Source: Actinoplanes sp. M2I2 (lineage in GTDB: Bacteria > Actinomycetota > Actinomycetes > Mycobacteriales > Micromonosporaceae). From it: DNA of 64,000 bases. Made by a program: the position numbers and the translations under genes. This document shows positions 1 through 8,966 of this stretch, in pieces. The DNA lies in contig NZ_JALPVJ010000002.1 in NCBI RefSeq assembly GCF_023544445.1, positions 248,001 to 312,000 on the forward strand, written 5' to 3'. Each line of letters opens with the position of its first letter. Positions within the stretch are counted from its first letter, which is position 1. The notes below the pieces were generated by a model. That model was not told where the DNA came from, ran no database searches, and saw only the letters and a program-made list of their open reading frames with translations.

Positions 1-36
1 CATCCGGATGGCGGCCGGCGTCACCCGGTTCCCCTG

Positions 37-86
37 CGGCCGGGAGGACTGAGCCGGCGGCCGGGAAGACTGAGCCGGCGGCCGGG
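37..86. repeat. 21-bp tandem repeat, about 2.4 copies
   Basis: Units begin at 37, 58 and 79 with core CGGCCGGGARGACTGAGC. The two full copies differ at one base. Read on the plus strand, positions 2-52 could be the last codons of a gene entering from the left, ending GRED-stop, and the same GRED-stop is repeated in frame at 73. The repeat would then be a duplicated 3' end. The fragment is too short to identify. Confidence 0.6.
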
Positions 87-99
87 CCGGGCCCGGCGG

Positions 100-1353
100 T
101 CAGCGCAACGGGTCGAACGCGTCCATCAGGGGATGGACGCGTTCGCCCATGATCTGGTCGGCCAGCAGCCGCCCGGTCAGCGGTCCGAGGGCCATCCCCC
201 ACATACCGTGCCCGCCGGCGACGAACACGCGGGACGACGAGGTGCGGCCGACGAGCGGAAGCCCGTCGGGGGTGCAGGGCCGCGATCCGACCCACTCGTC
301 GGTGCGCGCCTCCCAGTCCACCCCGTCGACCAGCGGCGTGGCCGCGGTGACGATGGCCCGGACCCGGCGCGGGTCCAGCGCGGCGTCCGGCCGCCGGAAC
401 TCCATCATGCCGGCGACGCGTACCCCCTCGGCCGGCCCGCCGAGGGGAGTGCAGGCGACCCGCTGCGCCGGCAGGTAGATCGGGTTCCGTACGGCGACGC
501 CGGGCCGGACGGTGAAGCTGTAGCCGCGGCCGGCCTGGACCGGGGTGCGGACACCGTGCGGCCGCACCAGCCGGGACAGCCATCCGCCGGCGGCCACGAC
601 CACGGCGTCGGCGGCCAGGCTCGACCCGTCGGCCAGGCGCACACCGGCACGCCGTCCGCCGGTCACCCCGCGTACGTCGAGGCCGGTGAGGATTTGTCCG
701 CCGCCGTTCTTGACCGAGTCGGCCAGCGCGTGCACGAACTCGCCCGGATTGAGGAATCTCTGGCCGCTGAGGCGGACACCGAATCGCGCCGACGACGACA
801 GGATCGGCTCGAGTTCCTGGATCTCGTCCCGGTCGACCAGCCGGTACTCGGGCGGTTCGGTGACCCGGCCGACCCGGTCGAACTCCTCCACCAGGGCCGC
901 CCGGTCCGTGGCCGACCGGAACACCGCGAGCAGGGGGTCGGCCGGCCGTACCTCGGCCTCGACCCGGCCGGTGGCGCCGCCCATCCGGTCGTACGCGTCG
1001 AGGGCCAGCTTGTTGGCCTGGGCGAAGACGGCCATCGCCCGGTTCCACTGCCGTGGCGTGCAGTGGCGGACGAAGCCGGCCAGGAACCGCAGCAGCCGTG
1101 GGTCGAGGGTCGGCGGGATGTAGACCGGCGAGCCGGCGCTCAGCAGGGCCCGCAGACCCGGGGCGAGGATCGCCGGTTCGGGCAGGGGGAGGGTCAGGGC
1201 CGGGGAGAGCCAGCCCGCGTTGCCCCACGAGGACCCGGCGGCGACGTCCCGGCGGTCCAGGACGGTCACCTCCGCTCCGGCCCGCTGCAGGAACCAGGCG
1301 GTGGACAACCCGGCCATGCCCGCTCCGACGACGATGACCTGCTTGCTCGTCAC
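100..1353 (-). CDS. FAD-dependent D-amino acid dehydrogenase/oxidase (DadA-like)
   Basis: This 417-residue protein of the DAO superfamily should oxidise an amine or D-amino acid to the imino/keto acid. The N-terminus carries the FAD-binding Rossmann motif VVGAGMAGLSTAWFL (about residues 8-22) followed by an acidic strand end (VTVLDRRD). The C-terminus has the family's second FAD contact, near PDGLPLVGR and GGHGMWGMALGP. The SSWGNAGWLSP stretch after the dinucleotide fold is typical of DadA-like enzymes. There is no signal peptide, so it is cytosolic. It diverges from the PucR regulator and, by context, may act after the amidohydrolase at 7393. The substrate cannot be read from sequence. Confidence 0.85.
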   Translation of the reverse strand: MTSKQVIVVGAGMAGLSTAWFLQRAGAEVTVLDRRDVAAGSSWGNAGWLSPALTLPLPEPAILAPGLRALLSAGSPVYIPPTLDPRLLRFLAGFVRHCTPRQWNRAMAVFAQANKLALDAYDRMGGATGRVEAEVRPADPLLAVFRSATDRAALVEEFDRVGRVTEPPEYRLVDRDEIQELEPILSSSARFGVRLSGQRFLNPGEFVHALADSVKNGGGQILTGLDVRGVTGGRRAGVRLADGSSLAADAVVVAAGGWLSRLVRPHGVRTPVQAGRGYSFTVRPGVAVRNPIYLPAQRVACTPLGGPAEGVRVAGMMEFRRPDAALDPRRVRAIVTAATPLVDGVDWEARTDEWVGSRPCTPDGLPLVGRTSSSRVFVAGGHGMWGMALGPLTGRLLADQIMGERVHPLMDAFDPLR

Positions 1354-1662
1354 AGTTGGGATCCTTCGCGCGTGAAACGGTCCGGCCCCGAAGGGTCGTG
1401 TCCGGGTTGCTGATCGTCTCTGTGGCCGGGCGCTCTCGGGCGCCGTCCGCCGGCTGCGTGACCGATGCGTCCGGCCGGCCGTGGGAGAAGATTAAGCGCC
1501 GTCCGCCGGGCGAAGAGTTGGCCGGACGTCCGAAACAGTCGTGACTTCTTTGGGACCAACGGCTAACACTTTGCTGCCGTAGCATCCCAACGACGTACGA
1601 CGCCGGGTGCTCACGCCGCAGCCTTTCCGCTCACGGTGCGACACCGGCCCCGGGGGTGGCCG
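1354..1662. promoter_or_regulatory. Divergent intergenic region with a 10-bp palindrome
   Basis: About 310 bp between the DadA-like gene and the PucR gene, with no convincing ORF. It contains the perfect palindrome CGGACGTCCG at 1523-1532, a candidate operator for the neighbouring PucR regulator. I could not assign -35/-10 boxes with confidence. Confidence 0.4.
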
Positions 1663-3282
1663 ATGTCCAAAGAAGACTCCGTCGACGCCGTGCTCGAGCG
1701 GCTGGGCAGCACGCTGCTGCAGCACGAGGCCGGCCCGGCCGGCCCCGGTCAGCTCTTCGAGCACGTCACCATCATCGACCCGGTCGACGACGCGCCGATC
1801 CCCAGCCGGGCGCTGGTCCTCGGGGTCGGCGTTCAGGGGTCCGCCGGTGTCGCCGGGCTGCTCGACCGGCTCAGCGACGCGGGCGCCACCGCTCTGGTCG
1901 TCCGCGCCCCGGCCGAGGTGGACGACGCGGTCCAGGCCCGGGCCGCCGCCGCGTCGATCTGCGTGCTGAGCCTCGTCGGGGGAGCGTCGTGGTTGCATCT
2001 GGCGGCGCTGCTCCAACCACGCCTGAGCGGCGAGGACGACAGCTGGACGGCGGTCGGCACGGCCGACGCCGAGCTCGACCTGTTCAAGGTGGCCAACAGC
2101 CTGTCGGCATTGCTCGACGCGCCCGTGACGATCGAGGATCTCCACTCGCGGATCCTCGCCTTCTCGAAGGACCAGGAGCGCGCGGACGAGCCCCGCAAAG
2201 CCAGCGTGCTCGGTCAGCAGGTGCCGATGACCTATCAGACACCGCTCGAGAAGCTCGGCATCATGCGCAAGGTCTACACGTCCGCCCGGCCGCTGTTCGT
2301 CGAACAGTTCGTGCCCGACCTGCAGCCGCGGGTCGCGTTCCGGGTGTCGGCCGGTGACGAGCTCCTCGGCTCCATCTGGGTCATCACCGACGAGCCGCTG
2401 TCAGCGGTGCACGAGGAGGCGATGGTCGCGGCGGCCAACACCGCGGCCATCGCGATGTTGCGTTCCCGGGTCGGCGCCGACGCTGTGCACCGCGCTCGTC
2501 TGGCGACGGTCGCGACCCTGCTCGAGGGCGGGCCACCGGCGGCTCAGGCGGCCCGGAGGCTGCGCTCCCCGCGGACGGTGACCGGCGGCTACGTCGTCGC
2601 CGCGGGCCTGCCCTACGACGGGGCCGAGCCGTCGCCGGCCTGGACCTCGGCCGGTCTGGACACCATCGCCAGTTCCCTGATGATGCTGGTACGCGCGGAG
2701 TTGCCGGACACCGTCTGCGCTCTGCTCGGGGACACCGTCTACGGTGTCGTGCCCACGTTCGCCGGCGAGACCGTCGACCTGTCGGCAATCCGGCGGCTCG
2801 CCACCGGCTTCGTGCAGCGGCTCGGCCGCGACTGGCAGCGCCTGGTCATCGGGATCGGCGCCCCGGTCGACCACCTGGCCAACCTGCACCGGTCCCGTGA
2901 TGACGCGGACCTCGTGCTTCGCGTCCTCCGTTCCGCGAAAAGCAGCGGGACGACCCAGCTCCGGGTGGCTACGCGCGAGGACGTGTACGCCCGGACGCTC
3001 CTGCTGCGTCTCTCCGATCTCATCGCCGGCGACGCGCTCGGCCATCGCGGCCCGGTGGAGGTGCTGCGGGACTACGACGTGTCGCACGAGGCGACCCTGG
3101 TGCCGACGCTTCGCTGCTGGCTCGACAACTTCGGCGACATCGCCGCCACGTCGGAGCAGATGCTCGTCCACAAGAACACGCTGCGATACCGGCTCAAGCG
3201 CATCGCCGACCTCACCGGGATCGATCTGAACGACTCCGAGAAGCGGTTCGAACTGATGCTGCAGTTCCGTCTCGAGAGCTGA
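1663..3282 (+). CDS. PucR-family transcriptional regulator
   Basis: 539-residue regulator. The last about 70 residues form the PucR C-terminal helix-turn-helix (SEQMLVHKNTLRYRLKRI), which defines the family (CdaR/PucR, HTH_30). The middle region resembles the degenerate GGDEF-like domain of this family, and the N-terminal half is a sensory region without a recognised ligand motif. ATG 1663 is chosen because a GGGGG stretch lies about 6 nt upstream. A GTG at 1636 in the same frame would add nine residues but lacks a site. It is transcribed toward the ABC transporter, so it probably controls that operon, perhaps through the palindromes at 3362-3389. PucR proteins are often activators of nitrogen-compound catabolism. 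Confidence 0.88.
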   Translation: MSKEDSVDAVLERLGSTLLQHEAGPAGPGQLFEHVTIIDPVDDAPIPSRALVLGVGVQGSAGVAGLLDRLSDAGATALVVRAPAEVDDAVQARAAAASICVLSLVGGASWLHLAALLQPRLSGEDDSWTAVGTADAELDLFKVANSLSALLDAPVTIEDLHSRILAFSKDQERADEPRKASVLGQQVPMTYQTPLEKLGIMRKVYTSARPLFVEQFVPDLQPRVAFRVSAGDELLGSIWVITDEPLSAVHEEAMVAAANTAAIAMLRSRVGADAVHRARLATVATLLEGGPPAAQAARRLRSPRTVTGGYVVAAGLPYDGAEPSPAWTSAGLDTIASSLMMLVRAELPDTVCALLGDTVYGVVPTFAGETVDLSAIRRLATGFVQRLGRDWQRLVIGIGAPVDHLANLHRSRDDADLVLRVLRSAKSSGTTQLRVATREDVYARTLLLRLSDLIAGDALGHRGPVEVLRDYDVSHEATLVPTLRCWLDNFGDIAATSEQMLVHKNTLRYRLKRIADLTGIDLNDSEKRFELMLQFRLES

Positions 3283-3361
3283 CCCGGCAAGCCGGCTGCC
3301 GCGCGGGCGGACCGGGCTCGATCGGCGGCTGTCACCGCGACGTTGTGTCAACCACCCAAAC

Positions 3362-3389
3362 AGCACCGGTGCTTTTCGGCCGATCGGCC
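3362..3389. promoter_or_regulatory. Two adjacent perfect 12-bp palindromes (candidate operators)
   Basis: AGCACCGGTGCT (3362-3373) and GGCCGATCGGCC (3378-3389) are both perfect and separated by 4 bp. They lie about 100 bp upstream of the binding-protein start at 3492 and directly after the PucR gene. Their centres are 16 bp apart. A weaker element, GTTGTGTCAAC, lies at 3342-3352. The position suits transcriptional control of the transporter operon; the binding protein is inferred, not shown. Confidence 0.5.
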
Positions 3390-3491
3390 AGCACCTCCGA
3401 GATCAGTACACGAGATACTACTTCCAGCTAAGCGCCCTGGTCAGAGCGTTTCCGGAGCGGGCCGCACCTCACCTCCAGGAGGAATCACCGG

Positions 3492-4490
3492 ATGATAAAT
3501 ATCAATGCCGCCCGGCCCGGCCGCGTTCGCCTCCCCGCGGCTCTGGCGGTGTCCGCGGTGCTCCTCGGCGGCGTGGCCGGCTGTGTCAGCGACGAAGCGA
3601 CGCCCGGCGCTGCGGGAGCGTCCGGGGACGCGTCGGCCATGACGATCCAGTTCGTCAACCCGTTGCCCAGCTATCCGACCTGGCGGCTCATCGGTGACTG
3701 CATGAAGGAGGAGGCCGAGAAGAACGGCGCCGACTTCACGATGAGCGGTCCGACCGGGCAGGGACTCAACGCGGGCGCCATGATCCAGCAGGTGCAGCAG
3801 GCCACGGCCACCAAGAAGGACGCGGTCATCACCTTCCCGGCCGGTGAGGGCTTCAACCAGGTCCTCAAGCAGGCTCAGGCCTCGGGCGTGGTGACCGGCA
3901 CGTTCTACGGTCCGGGCGGCGCCGACAGCGGCGCCGACATCAACGCGGCCCCGGACTTCGGGGTGATCGGCTCACAACTGGTGGAGGCGGTGTCCGCGCT
4001 GCCCGGTGAGCACGTCATCGGGCTCGTCGCGGCGGCCGGCACCGGACTCGGCAAGTCGTGGCTGGACGGCGTCAAGGCCGCGGTCGCCAAGACCGGCAAC
4101 GTCTCCATCGCGGGCGAGGTGTACACCGGGGACGACGCGGCGAAGGCGCTGCCGCAGGTGACCGGGCTTCTCACCGCACACCCGGACATCACCCAGATCC
4201 TCACGCACATGGGCACGACGACCCCGGGCGCGGTCTCCGCCATCAAGGCCCGGGGGTTGCAGGGCAAGGCTTTCCTGCTCGCCGTCGGTCACGACAACGG
4301 CGGCACCGAAGCCCTGAAGTCGGGCAGCGGGAATCTGATGCTGATGCAGAACGTGTGCCTCCTCGGCAAGGACATGGTCGACCGCGTCGTCGCCAAGCAG
4401 GAGGGCCGGGCGACGCCACCCATCCCGGTCGGCATCGAGGTCGTCGGCCAGGACAGGATGCAGAAATACCTCGACGAGGGGTGGGTCTGA
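3492..4490 (+). CDS. Sugar-type ABC transporter substrate-binding lipoprotein
   Basis: 332-residue periplasmic-binding-protein-like lipoprotein (Peripla_BP_4/ribose-binding type). It should capture substrate outside the membrane. A charged N-terminus is followed by a hydrophobic stretch and the lipobox VAGC at about residue 31, so the mature protein begins at that Cys. The two-lobed binding fold starts at MTIQFVNPLPSYP and ends QDRMQKYLDEGWV. An AGGAGG sequence lies about 9 nt upstream of the ATG. The stop overlaps the ATPase start (TGATG at 4488-4492), so the genes are translationally coupled. Ribose-type binding proteins also carry non-sugar ligands, and the neighbours here do not look like sugar enzymes. 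Confidence 0.88.
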   Translation: MININAARPGRVRLPAALAVSAVLLGGVAGCVSDEATPGAAGASGDASAMTIQFVNPLPSYPTWRLIGDCMKEEAEKNGADFTMSGPTGQGLNAGAMIQQVQQATATKKDAVITFPAGEGFNQVLKQAQASGVVTGTFYGPGGADSGADINAAPDFGVIGSQLVEAVSALPGEHVIGLVAAAGTGLGKSWLDGVKAAVAKTGNVSIAGEVYTGDDAAKALPQVTGLLTAHPDITQILTHMGTTTPGAVSAIKARGLQGKAFLLAVGHDNGGTEALKSGSGNLMLMQNVCLLGKDMVDRVVAKQEGRATPPIPVGIEVVGQDRMQKYLDEGWV

Positions 4491-5257
4491 TGGCGCCCGC
4501 TCTGCGGCTCCGGGGAGTCAGCAAGTACTTCGGCTCGGTATCGGCTCTGAGCAATGTCAACCTCGACGCGTACGCCGGTGAGGTGCACGCGATCGTCGGA
4601 GACAACGGCGCCGGCAAATCCACCACGATCAAGATCATCGCTGGTATCCACCGGCCCGACGACGGCGAAGTGCTGGTCAACGGCGAGGAACTGGCGCACG
4701 TCAACTCGGCCGCCACAGCCCGCAAGCACGGCATCGCCGTCGTCTACCAGGACCTCGCGCTGGTCGAATGCCTCGACATCGCGCACAACATGGCGCTCGG
4801 CAACCTGCCGCGCAAGTTCGGCATCGTGCTCGACCGCCGCCGGATGGAGCGCGAGGCCGCCGAGGTGCTGCGGGACCTCAAGGTACGGGTGGGCAACGTC
4901 CGCACTCCGGTCGGACTGCTGTCCGGCGGCCAGCGACAGGTCGTCGCGGTCGCCCGCGCCGTCCGGACGGACCGACCGATCATGCTTCTCGACGAGCCGA
5001 CCGCCGCTCTTGGGGTGCAGGAGACCGCCCAGGTCGGCGACATCATCGACCGGCTCCGCGCGTCCGGGAAAGCCGTCATCATCGTCAGCCACGACTTGGA
5101 CTTCGTCTTCTCGCACGCCGACCGCGTGACGGTCCTGCGGCTCGGCCGGACCGTCGGCACCCGGGCGGTCACCGACACCGGCCGGGAGCAGGTCGTCGGC
5201 ATGATCACCGGCGCCGTTCCGGCCGATCCGACCCCCGACCACGAGGTGGCGTCATGA
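4490..5257 (+). CDS. ABC transporter ATPase, single nucleotide-binding domain
   Basis: 255-residue ATPase energising the importer. Visible motifs: Walker A GDNGAGKST (about residue 38), signature LSGGQRQ, Walker B IMLLDEPTAAL and switch His in VSHDLDFV. It is half the length of RbsA/XylG-type proteins, which fuse two NBDs (about 500 residues), so the transporter presumably uses a homodimer as in FrcA-like systems. The ATG at 4490 overlaps the binding-protein stop. Its own stop overlaps the permease ATG (5254-5257). Confidence 0.9.
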   Translation: MAPALRLRGVSKYFGSVSALSNVNLDAYAGEVHAIVGDNGAGKSTTIKIIAGIHRPDDGEVLVNGEELAHVNSAATARKHGIAVVYQDLALVECLDIAHNMALGNLPRKFGIVLDRRRMEREAAEVLRDLKVRVGNVRTPVGLLSGGQRQVVAVARAVRTDRPIMLLDEPTAALGVQETAQVGDIIDRLRASGKAVIIVSHDLDFVFSHADRVTVLRLGRTVGTRAVTDTGREQVVGMITGAVPADPTPDHEVAS

Positions 5258-6273
5258 CCATGACCGCGGCATCGAAGACCGTTCCGGACCCGGGCCGGGG
5301 CCCGGAGAGCAAGCGGGACAGTGTGCTGACGAAGATCCTGGTCCGGCAGGAGACGACGCTGATCCTCGTCATGCTGGTGATCGGGGCCTTCGCCGCGTCC
5401 CGCTCGAGCCTGTTCCTGTCGCCGGACAACGTGACCGAGATCTTTCGCAGCAGCGTCATCTACTTCGTGATGGCCTGCGGCGCCGGGTTGCTCATCATCG
5501 GCGGCGGCATGGACTTCTCGGCCGGCGCCGTGTTCACCCTGGGCGCCCTGTCGACCTGCAAGCTGCTCGTCGAAGGAGCCGCCTGGCCGCTGGCCATCCT
5601 GGCCGGGCTGGCGGTCTGCTGTGTGATCGGGGTGGTCAACTTCGTGGTGGTCACCTATCTGCACGTGCCCCCGATCATCGCCACCCTGGGCACGTTCTAC
5701 ATGCTCACGGGCATCGACAACCTGGTGACCGGCGGCGCCGACATCCTGCCGCTCCCGGAGAGCTTCCAGCGCATCGGCCAGGGCAACGTGGCCGGTGTGT
5801 CCAACGACGTGCTCATCGCCATCGCCGTCGGCCTGCTGTTCTGGTTCCTGCTCGAGCGCACCCGGTTCGGGGTCAATGTCCGCGCTCTCGGCGGCAACCG
5901 CCAGGCGGCGGTGGGAAACGGGCTGCGGGTGGTCCGGCTCGACGTGGCGCTGTACGTGATCGCCGCGGCCACGGCCGCCCTGGCCGGCATCATCTACTCC
6001 GCCCGGGTCGGCGCCGGGCAGGTCACCGCCGGCGGTACGTCGACGACGTTGAACGCCATCACCGCGGTGCTCATCGGCGGGGTCAGCCTGATGGGCGGCA
6101 TGGGCACCATCCAAGGCATCGCGGTCGGCGCCGTCCTGCTGTCGCTCATCGACAACGCCCTGGTCCTCACCAGCATCCCGCCGCAGTACAACAGCATCGT
6201 GATCGGCGCGATCCTGGTCTGCGCGGTGGCGGTCGACCATCTGCGCCGCTCCCGGATCTATCGCAAGAGATGA
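5254..6273 (+). CDS. ABC transporter permease (ribose/BPD_transp_2 type)
   Basis: 339-residue membrane protein with a polar N-terminal tail of about 35 residues and then multiple hydrophobic segments, beginning about TTLILVMLVIGAFAA. The family pattern GGGMDFSAGAVFTLGA and the late GGVSLMGGMGTIQGIAVGA loop are typical of the RbsC/XylH permease family. The ATG at 5254 overlaps the ATPase stop by 4 bp. It forms the membrane channel with the preceding two genes; a homodimeric permease is expected because there is only one. Confidence 0.9.
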   Translation: MTMTAASKTVPDPGRGPESKRDSVLTKILVRQETTLILVMLVIGAFAASRSSLFLSPDNVTEIFRSSVIYFVMACGAGLLIIGGGMDFSAGAVFTLGALSTCKLLVEGAAWPLAILAGLAVCCVIGVVNFVVVTYLHVPPIIATLGTFYMLTGIDNLVTGGADILPLPESFQRIGQGNVAGVSNDVLIAIAVGLLFWFLLERTRFGVNVRALGGNRQAAVGNGLRVVRLDVALYVIAAATAALAGIIYSARVGAGQVTAGGTSTTLNAITAVLIGGVSLMGGMGTIQGIAVGAVLLSLIDNALVLTSIPPQYNSIVIGAILVCAVAVDHLRRSRIYRKR

Positions 6274-6377
6274 CCGGGGACGACGGGTGCCGGGCCGCCG
6301 GGACACGCAGGAACGCCCAGGCCGGCCGATACCTGGCAGCGCACGGGAACTCTCCCTTCCGACCCCTGAGGAAAAGC

Positions 6378-7328
6378 ATGAACGAGACTCCGATCGATCC
6401 CGACGTCGTCGAGCTGCTCGACGAGCTCGTGTCGCCGGGCGCCGTCCCCGTACCCGCCGCGGAGCTGACCGCCGATCAGCTCCGGCAGGGGATGCGCGAC
6501 GCGATCGCGCTCTTCGTCCGCGATGCCGAACCCGTTGCGGTGTACGACGTCCGGGACGCTGTGGTGCCCGGTGGCGGGGGAGACATACCCGTGCGCCTCT
6601 ACAGCCCCGAGACCCCGACCTCGGTGCTGGTCTATCTGCACGGCGGCGCGTGGAACAGCGGCGACATCGACACCCACGACCTGGTCACGCGGCGGCTCAG
6701 CCGGGACACCGGAGCCGTCGTGGTGTCGGTGGACTACCGGATGCTGCCCGAGCACCCCTTCCCGGCCCCGTTCGACGACGCCTACGACGCCACCGTGTGG
6801 GCCGCTGCGCTCCGGCCGGACCTGCCGTTGCTGGTCGCCGGGGACAGCGCCGGCGGAACCCTGGCCGCCTGTGTCGCGTTGCGGGCCCGCGACGAGGACG
6901 GCCCCCGCATCGACGGTCAGGTGCTGGTGTATCCCGGGATCGACGACGACCTGGAGGCCCCCAGCATGCTGGCCTTCCGCGACACGTCCCGGGTCAGCCT
7001 CGACGACCTCCGGTTCTATTTCCGGGAGTACGCCGGCACGCCAGCGGCGCTCGCTTCGCCGTACGCCCTGCCGGGGCGGGCCACCTCGCTGGCCGGTCTG
7101 CCGCCCGCCGTGGTGGTCGTCGCCGGTCACGATCTGTTGCGGTCCTCGAACGAGGACTACGCCCGGCGGCTGCGGGCCGACGGTGTTCCGGTGGTGGTGC
7201 AGCTCGACCCCGGCCTCGTGCACGGCTGGATCGACTTCGCGCCGCGGGTCGCGTCGGCCGACCGGGCCTTCAGCGAGCTCACCGGCAGCGTCAACGACCT
7301 GGTCGGCCGGGTGGCCGTCGGGAGCTGA
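6378..7328 (+). CDS. Alpha/beta-hydrolase fold esterase (HSL/lipase family)
   Basis: 316-residue cytosolic hydrolase of the hormone-sensitive-lipase group. The oxyanion-hole motif HGGAWNSGD comes first, then the nucleophile elbow GDSAGG (Ser within GDSAG). The acid is expected near YPGIDDD and the His is in LVHGWIDF. ATG 6378 has GAGGAAA upstream; a longer start at 6270 would overlap the permease and lacks a site. It lies 104 bp behind the permease and 64 bp before the amidohydrolase, so it probably belongs to the same operon and could remove an ester or amide group from the imported compound. Confidence 0.87.
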   Translation: MNETPIDPDVVELLDELVSPGAVPVPAAELTADQLRQGMRDAIALFVRDAEPVAVYDVRDAVVPGGGGDIPVRLYSPETPTSVLVYLHGGAWNSGDIDTHDLVTRRLSRDTGAVVVSVDYRMLPEHPFPAPFDDAYDATVWAAALRPDLPLLVAGDSAGGTLAACVALRARDEDGPRIDGQVLVYPGIDDDLEAPSMLAFRDTSRVSLDDLRFYFREYAGTPAALASPYALPGRATSLAGLPPAVVVVAGHDLLRSSNEDYARRLRADGVPVVVQLDPGLVHGWIDFAPRVASADRAFSELTGSVNDLVGRVAVGS

Positions 7329-7392
7329 CCACCCCGGTCAGATGGCGTCCGGCGGACGCGAGTCGGCATCAGTCGTCAGGAGACCTTCTGTC

Positions 7393-8916
7393 ATGGCCGG
7401 GCACCCCAGCGCCGACCGCGCGAGCGACCTCGTCGACCCCGTCACGTACGACCTCGTCATCGCCGGGGGCCGGGTGATCGACCCCGAGACCGGGCTCGAC
7501 GGCGTCCGTGACGTCGGCATCGTCGCGGATCGGATCGCCGCCGTCTCGCAGTCGCGGCTGACCGGACGACGGCGGATCGACGCCCGCGGGCTCGTGGTCG
7601 CGCCCGGGTTCATCGATCTGCACAGCCACGGGCAAGCCGTCGGCGAGTGCCGCCTGCAGGCGCTCGACGGCGTGACCACCGCTCTCGAGCTGGAGGCGGG
7701 CGTCGCTCCGGTGTCGGTCGCGTACACCCGGGCGGCCGAGGAGGGACGACCCATCAACTACGGCTACTCGGCCTCCTGGTCGGCCCTGCGGATGCACGTG
7801 ATCGGCGGCGTGCCGCTCTTCGGAGGCACGAACGGCCCGCTCGACGGTCTCGGCTCGCCGGGCTGGCGAGCCGCCGCCTCGCCGGCCCGGACCGCCGTGC
7901 TGCTCGACATGCTGCGGGGTGAGCTGGCCGACGGGGCCCTGGGGATCGGCGTCCTGCTCGGGTATGCGCCGGAGATCGACCCGGCCGAGTTCGTCGAGGT
8001 GGCGAGGCTGGCCGCGGAGGCCGGGGTGCCGGTCTTCACGCACGCCCGGCCGCTGGTCGAGCAGGACCCGGGGGTGGTCGTCGACGGCGCCGGCGAACTG
8101 ACCCGGGTGGCCGCCGAGACCGGCGTCCACATGCACTACTGCCACGTCAATTCCACGTCGACGCGGCATCTGGACAGGGTGCAGTCGCTGGTCGAAGCCG
8201 TTCGGGCCGAGGGGGCCCGGGTGACCAGCGAGGTCTACCCGTACGGATCGGGGATGAGCTCGATCGGGTCCGACTACTTCCGTCCCGACCGGCTGCACAT
8301 CCTGGGCGCGACGGGAACGCCGCAGGATGTCGTCTACGCCCGTACCGGAGAGACAGTCGCCTCCGTCGACCGGTTGCTCGAACTGCGCGCTACCGACCCG
8401 TCGGGCCTGGCCTTCATCACCATGTTCGCCGACGACCGGCCGGTGGCTCGCCTCGCCCAGATGTTCGCCTTTCCCCAGGCGGTCATCGCCTCCGACGCCG
8501 TGCCCTTCGTCGTCGAGGACGGCCGGGAGTACGACCCTCTCCAGTGGCCACCTCCGGCGTTCGTCCGGACCCATCCCCGCGGCGCCGGCACCTATGGCCG
8601 CACGCTGCGGATGGCGGTGCGGGAGACCGGTCTCCTGTCGCTGGCCGAGACGATCGCCAAGTGCAGTCTGGAACCGGCGCGCATCGTGGCCGGCGTGGCC
8701 CCGGCGATGCGGCGTAAGGGCCGGATCCAGCCCGGTTGCGACGCCGACGTCGTGGTGTTCGACGCCGAGCGGGTCACCGACACCGCGACGTACCAGCATT
8801 CCGTCCGTCCCTCGACGGGCTTCGCCCACGTGATCGTCAATGGCGAACCGGTCGTCAGTGACGGCCGGTTGCAGCAGCACGCCTTCCCGGGCCGCCCCGT
8901 ACGAGGGCGACGGTGA
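7393..8916 (+). CDS. N-acyl-D-amino-acid deacylase-like amidohydrolase
   Basis: 507-residue metal-dependent amidohydrolase of the D-aminoacylase/dihydroorotase group. N-terminal strand YDLVIAGGRVIDPETGLDG leads to FIDLHSHGQ, the first metal-binding HxH. Later ligands are seen in FTHARPL, HMHYCHVNS and IASDAVP. The late HPRGAGTYGRTLR matches the HPR(A/G)xGT element of D-aminoacylases. An AGGAG precedes the ATG at 7393. Family members hydrolyse N-acyl-D-amino acids to carboxylate plus D-amino acid. That fits the DadA-like oxidase at 100, but specificity is inferred. Confidence 0.85.
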   Translation: MAGHPSADRASDLVDPVTYDLVIAGGRVIDPETGLDGVRDVGIVADRIAAVSQSRLTGRRRIDARGLVVAPGFIDLHSHGQAVGECRLQALDGVTTALELEAGVAPVSVAYTRAAEEGRPINYGYSASWSALRMHVIGGVPLFGGTNGPLDGLGSPGWRAAASPARTAVLLDMLRGELADGALGIGVLLGYAPEIDPAEFVEVARLAAEAGVPVFTHARPLVEQDPGVVVDGAGELTRVAAETGVHMHYCHVNSTSTRHLDRVQSLVEAVRAEGARVTSEVYPYGSGMSSIGSDYFRPDRLHILGATGTPQDVVYARTGETVASVDRLLELRATDPSGLAFITMFADDRPVARLAQMFAFPQAVIASDAVPFVVEDGREYDPLQWPPPAFVRTHPRGAGTYGRTLRMAVRETGLLSLAETIAKCSLEPARIVAGVAPAMRRKGRIQPGCDADVVVFDAERVTDTATYQHSVRPSTGFAHVIVNGEPVVSDGRLQQHAFPGRPVRGRR

Positions 8917-8966
8917 GCTCGTCCGGGCGCCGGTCCCACCACTGTGACACCTGAAGGAGCACCGCC

